Shown: positions 17,072-25,000 of the stretch, one piece after another | How the letters are laid out: each line of letters begins with the position of its first letter | Position numbering within the stretch: position 1 is the stretch's first letter | Source of the DNA: Cellulomonas sp. URHD0024 | GTDB lineage: Bacteria; Actinomycetota; Actinomycetes; Actinomycetales; Cellulomonadaceae | NCBI RefSeq assembly: GCF_000426185.1 | Contig: NZ_KE384506.1 | Span: forward strand, 237,067 to 301,066 | Direction of reading: 5' to 3' | DNA length: 64,000 nt | Made by a program: the position numbers and the translations under genes | Notes under the pieces: model-generated | Told to the model about the DNA's origin: nothing | The model's input: the letters and a program-made list of their open reading frames with translations, nothing else | Databases searched by the model: none

Positions 17072-17877
17072 CGCCCCGCCCGACGCCGACGGGGCTCGTC
17101 GCGCTGGACGTCGACGGCACGCTCATGACGTACGACGGGGTCATCTCGCCAGGTGTCGTCGCGGAGGTCGAGCGGCTGCGGGACGCCGGGGTGCACGTCG
17201 TCCTGGCCACCGGTCGCGGGGTGCACTCGGCGGTCCCGGTGGCGACCGAGCTCGGACTGACCTCCGGCTGGGTGGTCTGCTCCAACGGGGCGGTGACTGC
17301 CCGGATCGACCCGGCCGCGGAGCATGGCTACGAGGTGACGAACACCGTCACGTTCGACCCCGGGCCCGCCCTGCGGGCGATCGTCATGGAGCTGCCCGAC
17401 GCGCTGTACGCCGTCGAGGACCTGGGTGTCGGCTTCCGCGTCTCCGGCGACTTCCCCGACGGCGAGCTGTCCGGCGAGCTGGAGCGGGTCTCGTTCGAGG
17501 AGCTCACCACCACCCCCGCGACCCGCGTCATCATCCGCGCGCCCGGCAGCAGCCCCGACGACTTCCACGCCGTCGTCGCCCGGGTGGGGCTGCACGAGGT
17601 CGAGTACGCCGTGGGGTGGAGCGCCTGGCTCGACCTCACACCGGGTGGGGTGTCCAAGGCGAGCGCCCTGGAGGAGATCCGGCGCCGGCTCGGCGTCGAA
17701 CCGCACTCGACCGTGGCGATCGGCGACGGGTCCAACGACATCCAGATGCTGCGCTGGGCGGCGCGCGGTGTGGCCATGGGGCATGCGCCTGAGCCCACCC
17801 GCCTGGCCGCCGACGAGGTCACCGGCGGCATCGAGGACGACGGTGCGCTCGCGGTCCTGCGCAGCCTGGTGGCCTGA
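17068..17877 (+). CDS. HAD superfamily hydrolase, Cof type
   Basis: Product of 269 residues, a probable sugar-phosphate or cofactor phosphatase in the cytoplasm. Motif I ALDVDGTL (catalytic Asp pair), motif II LATGRG, the conserved Lys in GVSKASALE and motif III AIGDGSNDIQML are complete, and the cap domain is inserted between motifs II and the Lys (C2 cap, Cof/YbiV-like). Substrate cannot be told. The gene overlaps serS by 4 nt; serS followed by a HAD gene is a recurring actinobacterial pair. An EamA exporter follows after 70 bp with its own promoter. Confidence 0.9.
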   Translation: MTPRPTPTGLVALDVDGTLMTYDGVISPGVVAEVERLRDAGVHVVLATGRGVHSAVPVATELGLTSGWVVCSNGAVTARIDPAAEHGYEVTNTVTFDPGPALRAIVMELPDALYAVEDLGVGFRVSGDFPDGELSGELERVSFEELTTTPATRVIIRAPGSSPDDFHAVVARVGLHEVEYAVGWSAWLDLTPGGVSKASALEEIRRRLGVEPHSTVAIGDGSNDIQMLRWAARGVAMGHAPEPTRLAADEVTGGIEDDGALAVLRSLVA

Positions 17878-17935
17878 CCGCGCGTCCTTCGTCGGAACCT
17901 CGCTCTGTGACCGCCGGACCCGAGCTCTGACCGCC

Positions 17936-17941
17936 TAGCCT
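17936..17941 (+). promoter_or_regulatory. -10 element TAGCCT, leaderless start
   Basis: TAGCCT, 6 nt, then GTG at 17948. Confidence 0.6.
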
Positions 17942-17947
17942 TTCCCC

Positions 17948-18808
17948 GTGCCCGCCCCGCTGCTCTTCGCGCTGTCCGGGCTGACGCAGTACCTCGGGGC
18001 CGCGGTGGCGGTGCGGGTGTTCGGCACGCTGACGCCGGCGACGGTCGCGTGGCTGCGGGTGTCGGTGGCCGCGATCGTGCTCCTCCTGTGGCGCCGGCCG
18101 TGGTCGACGCGAGGCGTGTGGACGTGGCCCGCGCTGCGCACCGCGATCGTGTTCGGCGTGGTGCTGGCGGCGATGAACGTGACCTTCTACATCGCGATCG
18201 ACCACCTGCCGCTGGGCACGGCCGTCGCCATCGAGTTTCTCGGCCCCGTGGCGGTCGCCGCGTTCACGGGGCACGGCTGGCGCGACCGGGTCGGCATCGG
18301 CATCGCCGCGCTCGGTGTGGTGCTGCTCGCGGGCGTGTCGCTGAACGGCGGCTCCGGGGCGGCGATCGGGCTCGTCGCGATCCTTCTCGCGGCCGCGTGC
18401 TGGGCGGCGTACATCCTGCTCGGCCGACGGGTCGCACGCGGGCGGGCCGGGGGAGTCACCGGCCTGTCGGTCGCGATGGCCGCCGGTGCCGTGGTGTTCG
18501 CGCCGTTCCTCGCGTCCGGCGCGGTTCCGGTGCTGCACGACGGCCGTCTGGCGCTGCTGGTCGTCGTGATCGCCGTCTGCTCCTCGGTCATCCCGTACGC
18601 CATCGAGCAGCTGGTGCTGCGGCGCGTCCGGGCCGCCACCTTCGCGGTCCTGCTCGCGATGCTGCCCGCCATGGCGGCCGTCGTCGGCGCCGTCGCCCTG
18701 CGGCAGGTGCCGCACGGCCTGGACGTCGTCGGCCTGCTCCTGGTGACGGGCGCGATCGTCCTGACGGGTCTGAACACCGAGACCGAGGAGCCCCCGCCTC
18801 CGGCCTGA
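17948..18808 (+). CDS. EamA family transporter (RhtA-like, DMT superfamily)
   Basis: Product of 286 residues with ten predicted membrane helices arranged as two EamA halves (roughly 1-135 and 140-280). Features such as FYIAIDHLPLGTAVAIEFLGPVAVA and the second-half RVRAATFAVLLAMLPAMAAVVG match the RhtA subgroup, known for threonine/homoserine efflux in E. coli; the substrate here is unproven. The GTG at 17948 is fixed by the -10 box 6 nt upstream. The last residues are charged and cytoplasmic. It is followed by the second copy of the palindromic element. Confidence 0.88.
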   Translation: MPAPLLFALSGLTQYLGAAVAVRVFGTLTPATVAWLRVSVAAIVLLLWRRPWSTRGVWTWPALRTAIVFGVVLAAMNVTFYIAIDHLPLGTAVAIEFLGPVAVAAFTGHGWRDRVGIGIAALGVVLLAGVSLNGGSGAAIGLVAILLAAACWAAYILLGRRVARGRAGGVTGLSVAMAAGAVVFAPFLASGAVPVLHDGRLALLVVVIAVCSSVIPYAIEQLVLRRVRAATFAVLLAMLPAMAAVVGAVALRQVPHGLDVVGLLLVTGAIVLTGLNTETEEPPPPA

Positions 18809-18824
18809 CGGGTCCGCTGGGGCG

Positions 18825-18890
18825 CGAGTTCGTGCGTTCGAGTCGACTTCGTGTGTAGGAACGCACGAACTCGACGCGAACGCACGAACT
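18825..18890. repeat. Compound palindrome: four half-sites of GTTCGTGCGTT, copy 2
   Basis: Half-sites: 18825-18837 (forward), 18846-18856 (forward, degenerate ACTTCGTGTGT), 18860-18871 (inverted AACGCACGAACT), 18879-18890 (inverted). Same order and similar spacing as the copy at 15666. It sits between the convergent EamA and bpa genes. Confidence 0.88.
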
Positions 18891-18914
18891 GGGGCGGCGG
18901 CGGAAGCGTGGCAC

Positions 18915-19475
18915 TCAGAGGTACTGGCCGGTTGAGCGCTGGGGCTCCTCGTCGGACGACAATCCCACCCCCGGGCCCCGTGGAAGTGCGCGGCGCGGGC
19001 CGGCCACCTGGATCTGGTTGCCCATCTGCTGCACCACCAGGGCGGTCTGGATCCCGTGGAACAGCCCCTCGAGCCAGCCGACCAGCTGGGCCTGGGCGAT
19101 CCGCAGCTCGGCGTCCGAGGGCGCCTGCTCCTCGACGAACGGGAGGGTGATGCGGTGCAGCTCGTCGACGAGCTCGGGTGAGAGCCCCTCCTCCAGCTCG
19201 GCCAGCGAACGCTCGTGGATCTCGGCGAGCCGCAGGCGGGCGGCGTCGTCCAGGGGTGCGCTGCGGACCTCGTCGAGGAGCTGCTTGATCATCGTCCCGA
19301 TGCGCATGACCTTGGCCGGCTGCTCGACCAGCGAGGAGACGTCCTCGCCCTCGGTCGGCGTCTCGTCGGACGGGTTCACGATGACGACGCGGGGCGTCCG
19401 GGGTTCGCTCTCAGTCATCTGGGCATTCTCGTCCGACGACGACGAATCCGCCCGACGCTCGTCGCCTGAGGACAT
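18915..19475 (-). CDS. bpa: Bacterial proteasome activator (Bpa/PafE family)
   Basis: Product of 186 residues. The central part (EQPAKVMRIGTMIKQLLDEVR through AELRIAQAQLVGWLEGLFHG) is the conserved helical ring-forming core of M. tuberculosis Bpa (Rv3780), and the last four residues are GQYL, the motif that docks into the 20S proteasome alpha ring and opens its gate without ATP. Conservation of GQYL implies a 20S proteasome elsewhere in this genome; none is in the window. The N-terminal 50 residues are acidic and disordered. The ATG at 19475 is used; a start at 19418 is possible. Its promoter region overlaps that of the divergent AGE-family gene, with only 17 bp between start codons. Confidence 0.92.
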   Translation of the reverse strand: MSSGDERRADSSSSDENAQMTESEPRTPRVVIVNPSDETPTEGEDVSSLVEQPAKVMRIGTMIKQLLDEVRSAPLDDAARLRLAEIHERSLAELEEGLSPELVDELHRITLPFVEEQAPSDAELRIAQAQLVGWLEGLFHGIQTALVVQQMGNQIQVAGPRRALPRGPGVGLSSDEEPQRSTGQYL

Positions 19476-19480
19476 CTCGT

Positions 19481-19486
19481 TAGGGT
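19481..19486 (+). promoter_or_regulatory. -10 element TAGGGT, leaderless start
   Basis: TAGGGT, 6 nt, then ATG at 19493. It lies within 6 bp of the bpa start codon on the other strand, so the two genes share a very compact divergent promoter. Confidence 0.6.
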
Positions 19487-19492
19487 GGTTGC

Positions 19493-20722
19493 ATGGCCTG
19501 GCTGACTAACCCTGCGCACACTCGTTGGCTCGAAGCCGAAACCGATCGGCTGCTCGACTTCGGCCGGCGCAGCGTCGTCCCGGGCGGCTTCGCACGGCAG
19601 GACGAGGCGGGAGAGCCCGTCGAGGGACCGCTCGAGCTCTGGGTCGCCTGCCGGATGACGCACGTCTACGCCATCGGGCATCTGCTCGGGCGCGCCGGGT
19701 CCGCCGCGCTCGTCGACCACGGCCTCGACGCGCTACGCGGTGCGTTCCACGACGACGAGCACGGCGGCTGGTTCGCGGAGGTCTCCCGCGACGGCACCCC
19801 GGTCGACGACAGCAAGGCCGCCTACCCGCATGCGTTCGCCATCCTGGCGACGTCCAGCGCGACCGCAGCGGGCCGGCCCGGTGCGCGCGAGCTCCTCGAC
19901 GAGGCGCTCGCGGTGTCCGAGGAACACTTCTGGGACGACGAGGCGGGCCTGTCCGTCGAGCAGTGGGACCGCACGTTCAGCACGCTCGACGGCTACCGCG
20001 GGGTCAACGCCAACATGCACACGGTCGAGGCCTACCTGGCCGCCGCCGACGTCACCGGTGACCGCGTCTGGCTGGACCGGGCGTACCGGATCGTCAGCCG
20101 CGTGGTGCACGGCTTCGCGGCCGGCAACGAATGGCGCATCCCCGAGCACTTCGACGAGCGGTGGAACCCGGACCTCGACTACAACATCGACGAGCCAGCC
20201 CACCCGTTCCGCCCCTACGGCGCCACGATCGGGCACTGGCTCGAGTGGGCCCGGCTCACGCTGCACGCCCGAGCGGCTCTCACCGCCGCCGGCGACGTCG
20301 CACCGGCCTGGATGCTCACCGACGCGACCGCGCTCTTCGACGCCGCCGTCGCCGAGGGCTGGGAGGTCGACGGCGCCCCGGGGTTCGTCTACACGGTCGA
20401 CTGGTCGGGCCGGCCCGTCGTGCGTGAGCGCATGCACTGGGTCGCCGCGGAGGCGACCGCTGCCGCTGCGGCACTGCACGCAGCGACCGGCGAGCAGCGG
20501 TTCGACGACTCCTACACCCAGTGGTGGGAGTACATCGGTGAGTACCACCTGGACCGGGTCGGTGGTTCGTGGTGGCACGAGCTGGGTCCGACGAACGAGG
20601 TGTCCCGGACGGTCTGGGCCGGCAAGGCCGATCTCTACCACGCACTCCAGGCCACGCTCATCCCGCGCCTGCCGCTGACCCCCGTGATCGTCCCGGCGCT
20701 GGCCGCGGGCCTCCTGGACTGA
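19493..20722 (+). CDS. AGE family epimerase/isomerase (YihS/mannose isomerase-like)
   Basis: Product of 409 residues with the alpha6/alpha6-barrel motifs of the N-acylglucosamine 2-epimerase family: RMTHVYAIG, DDSKAAYPHAFAILA, NANMHTVEAYL, HPFRPYGATIGHWLEWARL and MHWVAAEA. The histidines in the last three are the usual acid/base residues. The HPFRPYGAT segment is closest to aldose-ketose isomerases of the YihS/mannose isomerase group (mannose-fructose or sulfoquinovose-sulfofructose), rather than true 2-epimerases. The exact sugar is not decidable from sequence. Start ATG at 19493 is set by the leaderless -10 box. Confidence 0.88.
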   Translation: MAWLTNPAHTRWLEAETDRLLDFGRRSVVPGGFARQDEAGEPVEGPLELWVACRMTHVYAIGHLLGRAGSAALVDHGLDALRGAFHDDEHGGWFAEVSRDGTPVDDSKAAYPHAFAILATSSATAAGRPGARELLDEALAVSEEHFWDDEAGLSVEQWDRTFSTLDGYRGVNANMHTVEAYLAAADVTGDRVWLDRAYRIVSRVVHGFAAGNEWRIPEHFDERWNPDLDYNIDEPAHPFRPYGATIGHWLEWARLTLHARAALTAAGDVAPAWMLTDATALFDAAVAEGWEVDGAPGFVYTVDWSGRPVVRERMHWVAAEATAAAAALHAATGEQRFDDSYTQWWEYIGEYHLDRVGGSWWHELGPTNEVSRTVWAGKADLYHALQATLIPRLPLTPVIVPALAAGLLD

Positions 20723-20746
20723 CCCGCCCGGCGGGGACCTCACGGG

Positions 20747-21727
20747 TCAGGGCAGGAGCAGAACCTTGCCGAAGGCTTCGCCGGACTCGAGCAGGCGGTG
20801 GGCCTCCGGGGCCTCGTCGAAGGAGAGGCGGGTGTGCACGACAGGGTGCACGGAGCCGTCGTCGAGGAACGGCCACACGTGCCGTCGGACGCCATCGACG
20901 ATCGCGATCCGCTGATCGAGGGGACGTGACCGCAGCATCGTGCCCAGGACCGCGGCACGTTTGGCCATGAGGGTCGAGAGGTCGATCTCGCCGCGCCTGC
21001 CCTGCTGGAGCCCGATGACGACGAGCCGGCCGTCCTGGGCGAGTATCGCGAGGTTCTCCGCGAGGCCGCCCGCGCCGAGCACGTCGAGGATGACGTCGAC
21101 CCCCCGCTCGCCGGTCGCGGCGAGGACACGGCCCGCCAGGTCGGGCAGACGGTGGTCGAAGGACGAGGCCGCGCCGAGAGCCCCGAGGCGGGCGGTGCGC
21201 TGGGGCCCGCCCGCCGTCGCGAGGACCCGGGTACCCAGGGCGTGGGCGATCTGGACCGCCAGCGACCCGATCCCGCCGGAGCCGCCGCGCACCAGGAGAG
21301 TCTCACCCGGTGAGAGCCGGGCCGCCCGCAAGTTGGACCAGACCGTGGCGACGCCCTCCGGGAGAGCCGCCGCGTCGATCGTCGAGACGCGATCGGGAAT
21401 GCGGAGAGCCAGACCCGCCGGGACCACCGCACGCTCGGCGTACCCGCCACCCGGCAGCAGGGCCGCGACCCGGTCACCCACGCGCCAGCCGTCCCCAGCC
21501 ACACCCGCGCCGACCTCGAGGACCGTGCCGGACACCTCCAGCCCGGGCCACGAGGGTGCCTCCGGCGGTGGTGGGTACTGTCCGAGGCGCTGCAGGATGT
21601 CTGCACGGTTGACGCCGGCAGCGGCGACCTGCACCGTCAGGTCACGCGGTCCGGCCTCCGGTTCGGGCACCTCGCGGACGGCGAGGACCTCCGGGCCACC
21701 CTTCTCGGAGATCACGACAGCGCGCAC
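20747..21727 (-). CDS. NAD(P)H-quinone oxidoreductase, PIG3 type (MDR superfamily)
   Basis: Product of 326 residues. The N-terminal GroES-like part contains GVNRADILQRLGQYPPPP and PGLEVSGTV, typical of PIG3/TP53I3-type quinone reductases without catalytic zinc, and the Rossmann part has the GGSGGIGSLAVQIAHALG nucleotide loop. It likely reduces quinones or other enones with NADPH. The GTG at 21727 is preferred to the longer frame beginning at 21802: the -10 box TACTGT lies 6 nt upstream, and the residues before it are not conserved. It converges with the AGE-family gene with a 24-bp gap. Confidence 0.88.
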   Translation of the reverse strand: MRAVVISEKGGPEVLAVREVPEPEAGPRDLTVQVAAAGVNRADILQRLGQYPPPPEAPSWPGLEVSGTVLEVGAGVAGDGWRVGDRVAALLPGGGYAERAVVPAGLALRIPDRVSTIDAAALPEGVATVWSNLRAARLSPGETLLVRGGSGGIGSLAVQIAHALGTRVLATAGGPQRTARLGALGAASSFDHRLPDLAGRVLAATGERGVDVILDVLGAGGLAENLAILAQDGRLVVIGLQQGRRGEIDLSTLMAKRAAVLGTMLRSRPLDQRIAIVDGVRRHVWPFLDDGSVHPVVHTRLSFDEAPEAHRLLESGEAFGKVLLLP

Positions 21728-21733
21728 CAGCGC

Positions 21734-21739
21734 ACAGTA
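21734..21739 (-). promoter_or_regulatory. -10 element TACTGT (reverse strand), leaderless start
   Basis: On the reverse strand TACTGT, 6 nt, then the GTG ending at 21727. Confidence 0.55.
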
Positions 21740-22016
21740 ACTCTCGGCAAGATCCGCGCACTTCTCGGTACCGACCGGTAGGTTCCGAGCGACGTCCCGC
21801 AATCAGGACCTCACCCCCGTTAGCACAGGTAGCCCGCACGTCGGGAGTATCTGGTCGTATCCCAGCGGGTGACGTCCGTGGCAAACTCTGGCCGCGGGCT
21901 AATGGTCCGACACATAAGAGCCGATGACAGCGAACGGGACTCCTCGTGGGTCGACAGACGCTGGACCGGATCGACCTGGTGGCAACACCCGTTGTCGTAA
22001 GACGGAAAGGAACGAC

Positions 22017-25000
22017 ATGCTGCGACGGCTCGGCATCCGCGCCAAAGTGATGGCTGTCCTTGCCGTCCCCATGCTCGTGATCTTCGGCGCTGGCGCGTTC
22101 ATCTCCTTCAACGCCATCGAGCAGCTGCGGTACGCCCAGGCGTCCGCCGGTGTCGTCGACACGATCCGTGCGTTCGCGCCCGTGTCGGCCGCCATGGAGA
22201 CCGAGCGCGTCCTGTCCCTCACCGGGGCCACCAAGGACCAGCTGGACAAGGCGCGCGCCGCCACGGACGCCGCGCTCACGAAGGCGCGACCCGTCAGCGA
22301 GAAGCTGGACTTCTCCCGGTTCCCGGACTCCGCCATCCAGCAGTTCCAGGACCTGCAGCTGACCAACAGCACGATCCTGCCCGCGGCTCGACAGCTCGTC
22401 GACAGCAACTCGCAGCGCGCGGTCATCCAGCGCGACTACAACGACATCATCGCCGGCCAGACGTCGCTCATGGAGTCGGCCGCCAACAGCCTCAACAACC
22501 GTGACCTCGCCTCGTATGTCACGGCCTACCGCGAGGTCGCCGGCACGTCGGACAACCTCGTCAGCGAGATGATCGACGGAATCGCGGTCCTCGCGTCGAG
22601 TGCTGCGAACCCGTCGATGGTCCGTGGCTACACCAACCAGGCCGCCGCAACCGAGCTGGCCCGGTCACGTGCCCGCAACGAGGTCGACGGTCTCGGCGTG
22701 GAAAACCTCGTCCTGCCCTCCAAGGACCCCACCTCGAACTTCACGCGTATGCGCGCCATCCTCACCGCAGGCGACGCCACGCAGCTGACCCAGGTCGACC
22801 CCGACGTGTGGTCGAAAGAGGTCCAGGACCAGACGACGAACCTGTCGGGGTTGAACGTCCTGCTCCTCGACCACGCCGACGAGATCGCGCAGCGCGCCGT
22901 GAACGACGCCCGCAGCCAGACGCTCGTCACCCTCGGCCTGGTCGGTGCGGCCCTCGCCGTCTCGCTGTTCTTCGCCCTCACCGTCTCCCGCGCCATCGTC
23001 GTCCCGCTGCGCCGCCTGACCGTGGCCGCCGCCGACGTCCGGGAGCAGCTGCCCCGACTCGTCGAGCAGGTCGCCGTGCCCGGTGAGGGCCCGGAGATCA
23101 CGCTCGCGCCGATCCCCGTCAACTCCAACGACGAGGTCGGCCAGCTGGCCACCGCCTTCAACGCGGTCAACCAGACGACCGTGCAGGTCGCCCAGGAGCA
23201 GGCCGCTCTGCGTGGCTCCATCGCTGAGATGTTCGTCAACGTCGCCCGCCGCGACCAGGTCCTCCTGAACCGGCAGCTGTCGTTCATCGACTCCCTCGAG
23301 CGCGCCGAGGAGGACCCCAGCACGCTGGCCAACCTCTTCCGCCTCGACCACCTCGCCACCCGCATGCGTCGTAACGCGGAGTCCCTCCTCGTGCTCGCCG
23401 GCATCGACACCGGCCGACGACTGCGCGACTCGATGCCGCTGTCGGACGTCGTGCGTACGGCCTCCTCGGAGATCGAGCAGTACGACCGCATCGAGCTCGA
23501 CCTGCAGGTCGACCCGCACATGCACGGCTTCAACGCCCTCGGCGCCGCTCACCTGCTCGCCGAGCTCCTCGAGAACGCGACGATCTTCTCCGAGCCGGAG
23601 ACGCCCGTCACCGTCAGCACCGGTGTGTCCGGCCCCTACGTGATCGTCCGGGTGCTCGACCACGGCCTGGGCATGAGCGAGGTCGAGCTCGCGGCTGCCA
23701 ACACGAAGATCTCGTCCACCTCCGCCAGCGACTCCCTGGGTAACCAGCGCCTCGGCCTCTTCGTCGTCGGCCGCATCGCCCAGCGCCTCGGTGCCGACGT
23801 CAAGCTCGCCAAGGCCCCGCACGGCACCGGCACCGAGACGATCGTGCGCTTCCCGGCGACGCTGTTCGTCTCGACCGAGAACGCGATGTACGGCAGCGGT
23901 GCACCCGCAGCCCTCGCGGCACCTCGGGTCGACCCCGGCCTGCCCGAGATCGAGGCTCCCGTCGTCCAGGAGGTCGACCTCTCGGCGCTCACCGACGGTC
24001 AGACGTCGCTGGGTCTCCCGAAGCGCCGCAGCCGCGACGACGACGCGACGCACGACGAGGGCCCGATCCCCGTCACCGAGCTCGAGCCGTCCCACAGCCT
24101 GCCGTCGCGCTCGAAGAAGACGTTCGACGAGGACAACCTCGTCCTGCCCGAGGCCCCCGACGGCAACATCGCGCCTGAGATCTCTGCGGCCGCGTTGGAC
24201 TCCAACTGGACCCCGCCGACCGCCGCCCCCGCGGGCGGTGGCCTGCCCAGCCGCAGCCGCGCCTCGACGCCGGCCTGGGCGAAGCCCGAGGAGCCGATGG
24301 AGACTCCCAGCGCTGCTGCTCCGGCTCCCGCCGCTCGTGCCGGTCTGTTCTCCGGGTTCCGTGGCCGCACTCCCGAGCAGCTGGCCGAGGCCGAGTCGGC
24401 CGAGGGCGAGCGCTCCACCTCGAACGTCCGCGCCCCGTGGATGTCGGCCGGTGTGCACGCCGCGCCCGTCGAGCCGATGGTCATCCCCGCTCTCGCGGCG
24501 GACGACGAGGACGAGGCGTGGGACGCGAACGACGGTGACCACCGTGAGGCCGCCTCGATGGAGGCTGCCGCCGAGATCGTGATCGCCGAGCACATCGTGC
24601 AGGGCGAGGACGTCGCGGTCTTCGAGCCGGACCCGTCCTGGGCCCCGCCGAGCGCGCAGGAGGCACCCGACTGGGAGCCGACCCCCGCGTGGGACGCGCC
24701 TGCTGCCGAGGCCGCCGAGGCCCCGGCCTGGGAGGCGCCCGCCGCCTGGTCCGCTCCCGTCGCCGAGGATGTGCCCGCGTGGGCACCGCCGACCGCCGAC
24801 GACGCTCCCGTGTGGGAGGCGCCTGTTGCCGAGGTTGCTCCTGTGTGGGAGGCGCCTGTTGCTGAGGTTGCTCCTGTGTGGGAGGCGCCTGTTGCTGAGG
24901 TTGCTCCTGTGTGGGAGGCGCCTGTTGCTGAGGTTGCTCCTGTGTGGGAGGCGCCTGTTGCTGAGGTTGCTCCTGTGTGGGAAGCGCCTGTTGCTGAGGT

